The translations under genes and the position numbers were made by a program. Positions 1 through 8,020 of a stretch of 37,534 bases of DNA are shown in pieces. The DNA lies in the NCBI GenBank assembly GCA_019412865.1, contig DXOJ01000471.1, positions 1 through 37,534 of the forward strand, in the 5' to 3' direction. The stretch comes from Bacteroides sp. (GTDB lineage: Bacteria; Bacteroidota; Bacteroidia; Bacteroidales; Bacteroidaceae). Each line of letters begins with the position of its first letter. Position 1 is the first letter of the stretch. Under the pieces are notes generated by a model. That model was not told the DNA's origin, ran no database searches, and was given only the letters and a program-made list of their open reading frames with translations.

Positions 1-269
1 CAGAAAAAGGAATTTATATAACTAACTTAAAAAAATTTATTGCTAACAATAAAGATCGTGACGATATGGTAGGCGATTTATGTAGTGATTTGATGAGAGA
101 TAAAGAATTCAAGAGTTTGCATACAGAGGATGAACAACAAGAGTTTATCATGATCGTTGGAAATATCCATGAACACATACAAGATGCTATCATACAATTA
201 TTTAAAGAATATTCTGGAGAAGAAGTAGTATTTGAGGAAGAGGAAGAAGAGGAGGAAGAATGGATATAA
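1..269 (+). CDS. YozE-like SAM-fold protein, 3' end only
   Basis: The reading frame is open from the window edge (codons begin at base 3) to the TAA at 267-269, so the true start lies upstream; the ATG at 66 is internal. The visible part reads a basic, aromatic stretch (KKFIANNKDRDD), then GDLCSDLMRDKEF, then two predicted helices and an extremely acidic tail of nine consecutive Glu before Trp-Ile. The pattern of an asp-rich turn followed by GDL..D...D..F resembles the YozE SAM-like family, small helical proteins of unknown role. Family assignment rests on that short motif only. What lies upstream, and whether this is a domain of a larger protein, cannot be seen. Confidence 0.6.
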   Translation, partial: EKGIYITNLKKFIANNKDRDDMVGDLCSDLMRDKEFKSLHTEDEQQEFIMIVGNIHEHIQDAIIQLFKEYSGEEVVFEEEEEEEEEWI

Positions 270-441
270 TCGCTTCAAATCAGGTAAGCACCCGATACGG
301 AACATGCAAATCGTCCACAGTTTGTGGACAAATTCGATTTTATCCTTTTCTCATCGAACTTAAAGCTACTTTTTCCTATATGGGAAGATAATACAAATTA
401 AGGATGAATGGTAGTAAGTTCTATCCTGACTATAAACAAAG

Positions 442-470
442 AAGGCGGCTCCTGTACCCGGAACCGCCTT
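442..470 (-). terminator. Hairpin terminator after the GH3 gene
   Basis: AAGGCGG at 442-448 pairs with CCGCCTT at 464-470, and the stem extends to 11 positions with one C-A mismatch around a 7-nt loop. It lies 36 bp beyond the stop of the minus-strand GH3 gene. The minus strand continues CTTTGTTTATAG, moderately T-rich. It most likely ends the beta-glucan operon. The rest of 270-506 shows no gene that I can support. Confidence 0.6.
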
Positions 471-506
471 CATCTCCTAAAAAAAGATCTCTAACCAAAC
501 ATCTAC

Positions 507-2753
507 CTATTTCAACTCAAACGGTACAGTACCTTTAATATCCCTGGATGAACTACCGATCATTGCCTCAAACTTGCCCGGTTCGGCCACCCATTCGTGT
601 TTGGCATCATCGAAGAAGCTCAATGCTTTCTTATCAATCGTCAGCGTTACCGTTTTCTCTTCTCCCGGAGCCAGTTTCACTTTTTGGAAACCTTTCAACT
701 CTTTTACCGGACGAGGGAGAGAGGATTTCTTATCACTGATATAAAGCTGAACAACCTCCTGACCTTCACGAGTGCCTGTATTCTTCACATTGACTGTGAA
801 AGAAATGGTATCATCTGCTGTCATTGTTTTCTTGTCAGCCGAGGGTTTTCCATAGGCGAAAGTAGTGTAGCTCAATCCGTGTCCAAACGGGAACAACGGT
901 TTGATTTTCTCTTTATCCGCCCAGCGATAACCTACGAAAATATCTTCCCGATAGATTTCATTAATGGTGTCCCCTCTATGTTTAGACTGTGCCAGTTCTT
1001 CTTTATTACCCGGATATTCGCCCAGTTTATGAGCACCTACATCTTCCAGTTTTGCGGGGAAAGTGAAAGGAAGTTTTCCTGAAGGATTAGCGTCTCCCAC
1101 CAATACGGAAGCAAGAGCTGTTCCGGCTTCCGAACCTAGAAACCAACCCTGAACAATAGCAGGCACTTCATTCACCCAAGGCATAGCCACTGCATTGCCG
1201 GAGATATTGACAACAATCAGGTTTTTATTCACCTTTGCCAGTTCGCTTATCACTCTATCCTGCGCGTAAGGCAAACCTAAAGAAGCACGGTCCGAATCTT
1301 CACAATCCTGATGATTGCTCTTGTTCAAGCCACCGAAGAAGATAACATAGTCGGCATCTTTAGCCACTTGCAAAGCCTCTGCGAGCAGTTCATCTTCCGA
1401 ACGGTTGTCCTTCAAATCCTGACCGGTTTTCACACCGTTATACTCTCCTGTCGGATCGCCTACATACCCACGGGCATATACCACTTCCGCTTTTGAGCCC
1501 ACACGGCTTTTCAGTCCATCCAACGGAGAAATCTCATATTTCACTTTCAAAGAAGAACTACCACCGCCCACAGTCATCATCTTTATCGCATTTTCACCGA
1601 TCACTGCGATTTTCTTCGTTTTATTCAAATCGATAGGCAATACGTTACCGTTGTTCTGCAACAATACAATACCTTCTTCTCCAATCTGACGTCCGGCTTG
1701 TCCGTGCTCGGGAGAACCTAAAGAGCCGAACGGTTTGTGCGGATCCATTGAAGTACGGAATATCAGACGAAGGACATTGCTAACCTTTTCGTCCAGTTCC
1801 TTTGTTCCTACTTTACCCTCTTTTATCAGTTTCAGGTAAGGGAAAGCAAGGTAATAATTATCATACGCATTTCTCGTTCCGGCAGACAGTCCGTTCGTCC
1901 AGGAACCAAATTCCAAGTCCATACCATTGTGAATAGCCTGTTCGGTGTTGTGCACACCTCCCCAGTCGGACACTACAACGCCATCAAAACCCCATTCATC
2001 ACGAAGAATATCTTTAAGCAGACGTTTGTTGTGACAAGCGTGCTGTCCCTGATAAAGATTATAAGAGCCCATAATCGACCATGTTCCACCTTCCTGAACA
2101 GCCGCTTTAAAAGCAGGCAGGTATATTTCATAAAGAGCACGATCACTCAATTGCACATTAGTGGTATGACGGTTGAACTCCTGATTGTTCAATGCATAAT
2201 GCTTCACACAGGCAGCTACCCCGTTCTCTTGTACACCTTTGATGTAAGGAACCACCATAGTGGCGGATAGATACGGGTCTTCTCCCATATACTCGAAGTT
2301 ACGTCCGTTCAAGGGAGTACGGTAGATATTCACACCGGGACCCAACAAGATGTCTTTCTTGCGATAACGCGCCTCTTCACCGATACTTTTCCCATAAAGA
2401 TGCGACATTTCGGGATTCCATGTAGCAGCAAGACACGTCAGTGCCGGATAGGCAATACAAGAGTCGTTTGTCCATCCCGCCTGATCCCATTCATCCCACA
2501 ACACTTCCGGACGGATACCGTGAGGACCGTCGGTAGCCCATACTTCGGGGATTCCGAGGCGGGGAACGCCTGCCGAACTAAATTTAGACTGTGCATGAAT
2601 CATCTTCACCTTTTCTTCAAGGGTCATCCGGTTCAATGTATCTTTCACTCGCTCTTCAATAGGCTTACCGGTATCCAGATACACGGGCTTCTGCGCAAAG
2701 GCAGGCAACGCAGTCATCACAGACAAGCCAAGTAACATTGTTTTGAGTTTCAT
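507..2753 (-). CDS. bglX: GH3 beta-glucosidase, exported
   Basis: Glycoside hydrolase family 3 enzyme of 748 residues. A Sec signal peptide ends at about AFA-Q (residue 21), so it acts in the periplasm. The N-terminal TIM barrel contains KHYALNN (184-190) and VSDW (261-264), placing the expected nucleophile at Asp263. The second domain has CEDSDRASLGLP, the usual neighbourhood of the acid/base Glu. A fibronectin III-like C-terminal domain follows (about 640-740). In this PUL its role would be to cut beta-1,6-gluco-oligosaccharides, imported by SusC/D after GH30 action, down to glucose. It is the last gene of the operon, separated from the binding-protein gene by 191 bp containing a strong hairpin. 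The family is certain; linkage specificity is inferred from context. The symbol is by family resemblance only. Confidence 0.93.
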   Translation of the reverse strand: MKLKTMLLGLSVMTALPAFAQKPVYLDTGKPIEERVKDTLNRMTLEEKVKMIHAQSKFSSAGVPRLGIPEVWATDGPHGIRPEVLWDEWDQAGWTNDSCIAYPALTCLAATWNPEMSHLYGKSIGEEARYRKKDILLGPGVNIYRTPLNGRNFEYMGEDPYLSATMVVPYIKGVQENGVAACVKHYALNNQEFNRHTTNVQLSDRALYEIYLPAFKAAVQEGGTWSIMGSYNLYQGQHACHNKRLLKDILRDEWGFDGVVVSDWGGVHNTEQAIHNGMDLEFGSWTNGLSAGTRNAYDNYYLAFPYLKLIKEGKVGTKELDEKVSNVLRLIFRTSMDPHKPFGSLGSPEHGQAGRQIGEEGIVLLQNNGNVLPIDLNKTKKIAVIGENAIKMMTVGGGSSSLKVKYEISPLDGLKSRVGSKAEVVYARGYVGDPTGEYNGVKTGQDLKDNRSEDELLAEALQVAKDADYVIFFGGLNKSNHQDCEDSDRASLGLPYAQDRVISELAKVNKNLIVVNISGNAVAMPWVNEVPAIVQGWFLGSEAGTALASVLVGDANPSGKLPFTFPAKLEDVGAHKLGEYPGNKEELAQSKHRGDTINEIYREDIFVGYRWADKEKIKPLFPFGHGLSYTTFAYGKPSADKKTMTADDTISFTVNVKNTGTREGQEVVQLYISDKKSSLPRPVKELKGFQKVKLAPGEEKTVTLTIDKKALSFFDDAKHEWVAEPGKFEAMIGSSSRDIKGTVPFELK

Positions 2754-2873
2754 GTTTATTGATGATATAAGAAATGAATTAATACTTTATTTATATAGAC
2801 TCCCAAACAGGGGATATTTCCTAGTTGCGGACGGGTTTATTAATGTTTTTTACATTATTCCGACCAAAGATGA

Positions 2874-2911
2874 ATCCTGAAAGGGTACAATTCATCATAC
2901 CCTTTCAGGAT
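2874..2911 (-). repeat. Perfect 14-bp inverted repeat between SGBP and GH3 genes
   Basis: Arms at 2874-2887 and 2898-2911 are perfectly complementary (ATCCTGAAAGGGTA and its reverse complement) around a 10-nt spacer. It lies in the 191-bp gap inside the PUL operon, 34 bp after the stop of the binding-protein gene. No T-run follows directly on the minus strand, so an RNA processing or 3'-end-stabilising hairpin, or partial terminator, is as likely as a full terminator. It could set GH3 expression below that of the upstream genes. Confidence 0.7.
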
Positions 2912-2944
2912 AGGTTCAATAAAAATCCGGCATCAATCTTCAGA

Positions 2945-4942
2945 TCAATTTATTTTCTCAACCTTCAGATCAGCATTTGCATTACCATTCGTTACATCAA
3001 TGGTAAATCGATAGACAGCTCCTTCTTCAAATGCTTTATTATCCTGCATTTCCAAATTTCCAGAATCTGCAAGTTTAAGCTGTTCCACTAAAATAGAGTT
3101 TGCATAATTGCCGAATTCTCCTCCCCAATCATTTTGATGGAAGAACTTAAAACTAATCACTTCCGGGTCACCACTAGTCTTCAACGTTTCCCCAGCTTTC
3201 AAGGTTAGCTGATACTTTTTAGGAGCAACTTGCGCCAGACAGAGCGCTTTACCTGGCTCCCAACCTACTTCGGAAGACGCAACAGAAGGCTTACCGATTC
3301 CTTTCCCGATAGCCCAGATTGCACCCGTTCCGTCATCTTGCAATTTGGCCGGTTTACCATCTTTCAAAGCCATTACAGAAAAATACTTCAAAACAGCATT
3401 AGCTGTCACCCGATAATCTCCGTTAATCGGCAGGAACTTCAATGCACCATCACTTTGTTTCTCAAAGAAATCAGGATCGATCCACCATTCATTCAAATTA
3501 TCAATGCCCGTGACAGTTATCATTTGTCCTTGTGTAAACACCTGTTCCGACTTATATATATCAGTATCTGTCACCTCCATCTTATCATTACCAAAGAAAA
3601 TATCCGATGCAGGTAAATCTACCTTCCCTACTTTCTCCACTGTCAACACAGCCTTGGTATTGCCTTTCGTCACATCAACTGTAAACCTGTAAATACCTCC
3701 TCTTTCGAACTTCTGACCTTCTTCCAGTCCCAAGTTTCCGTCCGATGAGATTTTAACCAATTCACTCGTTGTAGAAATAGCATCACCCTTAAACTCGCCG
3801 TTGTCCCATTTATTGATATGGAAGAACTTAAAGTTAATATCATCCACTTTCATGGTAACGCCAGCTATAAATGTCAGTTGATACTTCTTCGCAGTAAGCT
3901 GTGGCATACACAGACCGTTTTCCGGAGTCCACCCTACTTCAGAAAGTGCCACCGACGGTTTACCGATTCCTGTTCCAATAGCCCAAATAGCACCTGTTCC
4001 ATCATCCTGCAACTTGGCAGCCTCACCATTCTTCAAAGCAATGACAGAGAAATACTTCATTTTACCATTGGCTGTTATTTGGTAACTTCCGTCAATCGGC
4101 AGGAATTTCAATGTTCCATCTTCCTGCTTTTCAAAATAATCCTGGTCTATCCACCAATTATCATAATCAGGCACCCCTTCAAACGCTAGAATGTCATTCT
4201 TCTTCAAAGTCAACTTGATTGCATAGATATCATTCTCTACCAATTCCATATCTTCACCGTTCACCTTTAACTTGGCAAATGGTTCTGCCTCGTAAGTCAA
4301 CGTATTAAACTTGATAGCATAATTTCCCGGTTCCGTATTAGAAAATGAGATAGCATTAGTAGAACCGGCTTCAATCGTTCCATTCTCCCAGCCGAAGGTC
4401 AGTTCGTTCCCATTCTCTCCCACTTTCGGAGTCTTGATATACGCTTTCATCTTTTGCGAGAAGTCTCCTGTCACACTATACTTGTACATGGATTGACGTT
4501 CCATCCGGTACTCTTTTCCTTCCTCATCCACTAATGTCAGATAGGGGAAGTCCGGTCGTGCCAGAGCGAGTTCTTTCGTCATTTCTGTGGTAGTAAAATG
4601 AATGTTCTGAAGAATATATTTCAAAGTTGCCTTTCCATTAGGAATATTAGCATAATAAGGAACAAAGATTTTACCAGTATAGTCATTTCCGCTTGTCTTT
4701 GTACGGATGACCGTTTCAGACACTTGTTCTTCTCCATAAAAAAGCTGTGCTTTCAACGTAGAAAGAGGCACATCCACATCCGAGGCTTTAATCGTAAACG
4801 GAAGACTGTCACCAAAAAGAGCATCTGCATTCTCTGCTTTGATTTCCATACTCGGATTACCGGGCAAGAATTCGTCATCATTACAGGAATTCATGGATAA
4901 CATTCCTGCCAAAGCCAATATAATATAACTGTTTTTTTTCAT
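2945..4942 (-). CDS. SusE/F-position surface glycan-binding lipoprotein with duplicated module
   Basis: A 665-residue lipoprotein: the signal peptide ends in LSMNSC with Cys20 as lipidation site, followed by acidic residues (NDDE) typical of surface export in Bacteroidetes. Residues about 30-215 form beta-rich N-terminal domains. Residues about 222-437 and 450-665 are two copies of one module, each with a WWID-[QP]-D-[YF]-FEKQ segment, LQDDGTGAIWAIG, and a YRFT[VI]DVT ending. No catalytic motif was seen. It lies 22 bp after the GH30 gene in the SusE/SGBP position, so it probably captures beta-1,6-glucan at the cell surface. The exposed Trp pair is a plausible sugar platform. The role is inferred from position and architecture; the lipoprotein call and the duplication are direct. 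Confidence 0.85.
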   Translation of the reverse strand: MKKNSYIILALAGMLSMNSCNDDEFLPGNPSMEIKAENADALFGDSLPFTIKASDVDVPLSTLKAQLFYGEEQVSETVIRTKTSGNDYTGKIFVPYYANIPNGKATLKYILQNIHFTTTEMTKELALARPDFPYLTLVDEEGKEYRMERQSMYKYSVTGDFSQKMKAYIKTPKVGENGNELTFGWENGTIEAGSTNAISFSNTEPGNYAIKFNTLTYEAEPFAKLKVNGEDMELVENDIYAIKLTLKKNDILAFEGVPDYDNWWIDQDYFEKQEDGTLKFLPIDGSYQITANGKMKYFSVIALKNGEAAKLQDDGTGAIWAIGTGIGKPSVALSEVGWTPENGLCMPQLTAKKYQLTFIAGVTMKVDDINFKFFHINKWDNGEFKGDAISTTSELVKISSDGNLGLEEGQKFERGGIYRFTVDVTKGNTKAVLTVEKVGKVDLPASDIFFGNDKMEVTDTDIYKSEQVFTQGQMITVTGIDNLNEWWIDPDFFEKQSDGALKFLPINGDYRVTANAVLKYFSVMALKDGKPAKLQDDGTGAIWAIGKGIGKPSVASSEVGWEPGKALCLAQVAPKKYQLTLKAGETLKTSGDPEVISFKFFHQNDWGGEFGNYANSILVEQLKLADSGNLEMQDNKAFEEGAVYRFTIDVTNGNANADLKVEKIN

Positions 4943-4964
4943 TGTCTTGATCGTTTTAAAGTTC

Positions 4965-6455
4965 TTATTCCGACTTTGCCCAACGATAGGAAGTCACAGA
5001 TTTGCCCGGAACATCATAAGCAAAATGACGCTTACCATCACTTAAGGTTATCTTTTTAGTCTTTTCATTATTATTCATCAGTACAAAAGCGTATGTTCCA
5101 TCCGGATTCTCGAAAGCAGAATACATGATATTGCTATCAGCATAGCCGGATGCACCGATACGTACCGCTCCCGGTTTCACCACACTTGAGAGATGGGCGA
5201 TGATATAATAATGTGAGTTGCGGATAATTGTCTTATAGTCGCTATTACTGATATCCACCGCTCCGTAGCAAGTCTGGCAACCGCCTTCACGGTTAGGAGC
5301 ACGGTCATTATCAAGCATCAGGTTCCACACTATAACTCCCCTACACCAGTTGTTGATCGTACCCAATGCTACTTCTTTCATATCTTCCAGCAATCGTTTC
5401 GACAAATCACGTCCGCTATTCCATGTTCCGATAGAAGTCTCCGTGAAAAGAAGTTCCTTTTCAGGATAGGCTTTATGTATATTTAAAAGCTCTTCGCGAT
5501 TCCCGCCATAGTTGTGATAAGCAGCTCCGGCCAGGTATTGGGAAGCAGCTGCGTCCTCATACATCTTACCGGGGTAGTTCTTTTCTGTTGCAATATCACT
5601 ATAATCATAGTTATGATCGTATGCATAAATTTTCGTAGCCAGTCCGGCTGCCTTGAATTTAGGTCCGAGTGCTGTTTTCACAAAGTCCCTCTGTTCTTCC
5701 CAACTCATATAAAGTGAAGCGGAATTACCACGGTTCAACGGTTCGTTCTGGGGAGTTACAGCATAAATATCAATGCCTTCGGCGTTGAATGCTTGTACCC
5801 ATTTCACAAAATAAGTGGCATAGTCCTGATAATAGGCTGGATTCAGTTGACCGTTTGTCCATGAATCCAGCGGAGTAAGATCTGTGAGACTCTTTACTTT
5901 CATCCATTTTGGACAAGTCCAAGGGGCGGCAATGACTTTAATAGAAGGATTGATGCTCAAAATCTCTTTCAGAATCGGAAGGATATAGTCTTTCTCTTCA
6001 CTTTGCAAAGCAAAATGTTCAATACCTTTCGTATCACAGCAGGTATATTCGCTCAATGAAAAGTCGGAGCAGCCGATAGAGATACGGATATAGCTAAATC
6101 CGAAGCCTTTGTCGTCAGAGAATGTTTCCGTAAGGAAGGCGTGACGATCTTCCGGTTTCATTTGCAGAAGATTAAAACAAGTGGCGCCTGTGATAGCAGC
6201 TCCGAAGCCGTCCATTGTCTGATATTGTTCAGTTGGGTTCAATGTGATTGAAGTAGGTGCCAAATTATCTTTCGAGCTGAAATTAACGGCATCACGGGTC
6301 AAATCGCGAGTCAGGCTGCTAGTGGTCGCATAAATAGTCACATCTCCGGTCGGAACAGGTGTAACCGGTTTCTCCGCATCGTCACTGTTGCTGCATGCAG
6401 CTAATATGGTGAAGCATCCTAAAAAGGTCAATGCTATATTTCTCATGTCTATCAT
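4965..6455 (-). CDS. GH30 endo-beta-1,6-glucanase, lipoprotein
   Basis: Glycoside hydrolase family 30 enzyme of 496 residues. The signal peptide has a lipobox ILAAC (Cys21) followed by Ser/Asp-rich linker, suggesting outer-membrane anchoring. Motifs: GFGAAITGA (83-91) at the start of the barrel, TPQNEP with the expected acid/base Glu238, and LLFTET with the expected nucleophile Glu339, then the beta-sandwich half with YRWAKSE at the end. Within this PUL layout it corresponds to the key surface endo-acting enzyme of the beta-1,6-glucan locus (BT3312 in my recollection), generating oligosaccharides for SusC/D. Other GH30 subfamilies act on xylan or glucosylceramide, so specificity is by synteny. 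A second ATG at 6446 gives a cleaner signal peptide (MRNIALTF) and may be the real start. Confidence 0.9.
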   Translation of the reverse strand: MIDMRNIALTFLGCFTILAACSNSDDAEKPVTPVPTGDVTIYATTSSLTRDLTRDAVNFSSKDNLAPTSITLNPTEQYQTMDGFGAAITGATCFNLLQMKPEDRHAFLTETFSDDKGFGFSYIRISIGCSDFSLSEYTCCDTKGIEHFALQSEEKDYILPILKEILSINPSIKVIAAPWTCPKWMKVKSLTDLTPLDSWTNGQLNPAYYQDYATYFVKWVQAFNAEGIDIYAVTPQNEPLNRGNSASLYMSWEEQRDFVKTALGPKFKAAGLATKIYAYDHNYDYSDIATEKNYPGKMYEDAAASQYLAGAAYHNYGGNREELLNIHKAYPEKELLFTETSIGTWNSGRDLSKRLLEDMKEVALGTINNWCRGVIVWNLMLDNDRAPNREGGCQTCYGAVDISNSDYKTIIRNSHYYIIAHLSSVVKPGAVRIGASGYADSNIMYSAFENPDGTYAFVLMNNNEKTKKITLSDGKRHFAYDVPGKSVTSYRWAKSE

Positions 6456-6485
6456 AATCTTAAGTTTTCTATGTTTTTAGTTGAA

Positions 6486-8006
6486 TTAATAACCCGGATT
6501 CTGGTGAATCTTATCATTCGCGTCGATTACCGACTGCGGAATTGGCAAACGATAAGAGTTCTTATCAAAAGTGTAAATCTGCGCTTTGCGTCCTGAATCC
6601 TTAGCATACACTGCATTCATCACCTCTTCTACCTTGTCCAGACGGACCAGATCAAACCATCGTTGTCCCTCAAAAGCCAGTTCTAACCGACGTTCTTTAA
6701 GCAAAGCATTCAGCAGGACGTTTTTGTTTGAACGGACAGAGGTGGGAAGTGCTCCCAATTTGGCACGATCGCGCACTTCATCTATTATATCGGCGGCTCC
6801 TTCCAAATCCGGCGTATCCTGCATAATCAGCGCTTCTGCTTTCAGCAACAGGACATCGGCATAACGGTACTTGATGATACTGCTGTTGGCAGAGCGGCAT
6901 TTATACATGAACGGATAATTATCAGACGGATAATAGTTGCTCCAATTACAATCGTAATAGACTATTGATTCTTTGAAACGGACTTCATCCCCTTCCTGTT
7001 TGAAAGCACTAATCAGGTCACGTGACGGAGTCACCCATTTCGCCCACGTGAAATTGTTATTCCAGTTCACGAGATCACGCCCGAACATCCATGTACACCA
7101 GTTACCTGCTCCGGATGTAAATTGTGCTTCAAGAATCGATTCTTTTGTATTACGCATCTTTGCATCTGTTCCCGCAGCATTCATTCCAAACAAATCACTG
7201 AAATCATCTACCAGATCAAAACCGTCTGCTTTCACCTCATCACAATATTGGATAACTTTCGTATAATCACGCAAAGGTTTCTCGGCATATATTTTAGCCA
7301 ATAAGGTACGAGCTACAGATTTAGAAAACAACGTCTTATTCCCCGGCGTATTGTCCGGAGCATACAATACTGCATCCAACAAATCCTTTTCAATCTGCTG
7401 ATAAGCTTCAAGTTCCGTATTTTGTTTGGGGAAATATTGTGGATATACCTCATCAATGTTTTCAGAAGTAATATCATCAGCCACCGTTGTAATCACAGGG
7501 AAATCACCCCACAGACGTACCATGTCGAACATTACCATGGCACGGAATATCTTCGCTTCTGCTTTGTATTGCGCCCGTTCGGCAGTAGTCAACGAATTAT
7601 CTGTCACCAGGTCAATGTTACAAATGAGTTTATTGGCACGGGCCACATCCTCCAAATAACGGTTCCAGTCACGTTCCAACACAGAATTGGAACCTTCAAT
7701 AGAGTTATTCTCAAACGGAACAACTTCCGCTCCGGTAGTACCGGCATAAGCATTATCCGAATGGGAGTCTGAAATCAAAAGTAAATCCACATACCAATGT
7801 TCCTGACGGTCACGCATTTGATTATAAAGTGTTGTCAGATGACTTTCAACTGCAGCTTTATCCTTGAATACGATTTTTGTACCATCACTTGTCACTCCCT
7901 CCGTCACATCCGAATAGGTGTCTAATGGCTCATAATTCAGCGAGCAGGAAGAAAGTCCCAATAGCAAGCCGGAGGTTAATCCGTAAAATATAGTTCTTAG
8001 TTTCAT
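6486..8006 (-). CDS. susD-like: SusD-like glycan-binding lipoprotein
   Basis: RagB/SusD family protein of 506 residues from the ATG at 8006. The signal peptide ends in LLLGLSSC, with the Cys as lipid anchor. An N-terminal SusD-like helical domain and the C-terminal RagB/SusD region (WFDLVRLDKVEEVM, then NSYRLPIP near the end) are clear. It forms the lid of the SusC barrel and presents glucan for import. An earlier in-frame ATG at 8021 overlaps the susC stop (TAATG), but AAGGAAAG lies just upstream of the ATG at 8006, so I prefer the latter. Translational coupling to susC is likely either way. The binding specificity for beta-1,6-glucan is inferred from the operon. Confidence 0.93.
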   Translation of the reverse strand: MKLRTIFYGLTSGLLLGLSSCSLNYEPLDTYSDVTEGVTSDGTKIVFKDKAAVESHLTTLYNQMRDRQEHWYVDLLLISDSHSDNAYAGTTGAEVVPFENNSIEGSNSVLERDWNRYLEDVARANKLICNIDLVTDNSLTTAERAQYKAEAKIFRAMVMFDMVRLWGDFPVITTVADDITSENIDEVYPQYFPKQNTELEAYQQIEKDLLDAVLYAPDNTPGNKTLFSKSVARTLLAKIYAEKPLRDYTKVIQYCDEVKADGFDLVDDFSDLFGMNAAGTDAKMRNTKESILEAQFTSGAGNWCTWMFGRDLVNWNNNFTWAKWVTPSRDLISAFKQEGDEVRFKESIVYYDCNWSNYYPSDNYPFMYKCRSANSSIIKYRYADVLLLKAEALIMQDTPDLEGAADIIDEVRDRAKLGALPTSVRSNKNVLLNALLKERRLELAFEGQRWFDLVRLDKVEEVMNAVYAKDSGRKAQIYTFDKNSYRLPIPQSVIDANDKIHQNPGY

Positions 8007-8020
8007 AATCTTTCCTTTCA

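Noticed and set aside
260..391. A 43-codon ORF starting at ATG 260, overlapping the end of the first gene
   Set aside because: No recognisable motif, unusual composition, no ribosome-binding site; likely chance.
597..1082. 161-codon plus-strand ORF inside the GH3 gene
   Set aside because: Antisense shadow of a well-supported GH3 coding sequence; composition is that of reverse-read codons.
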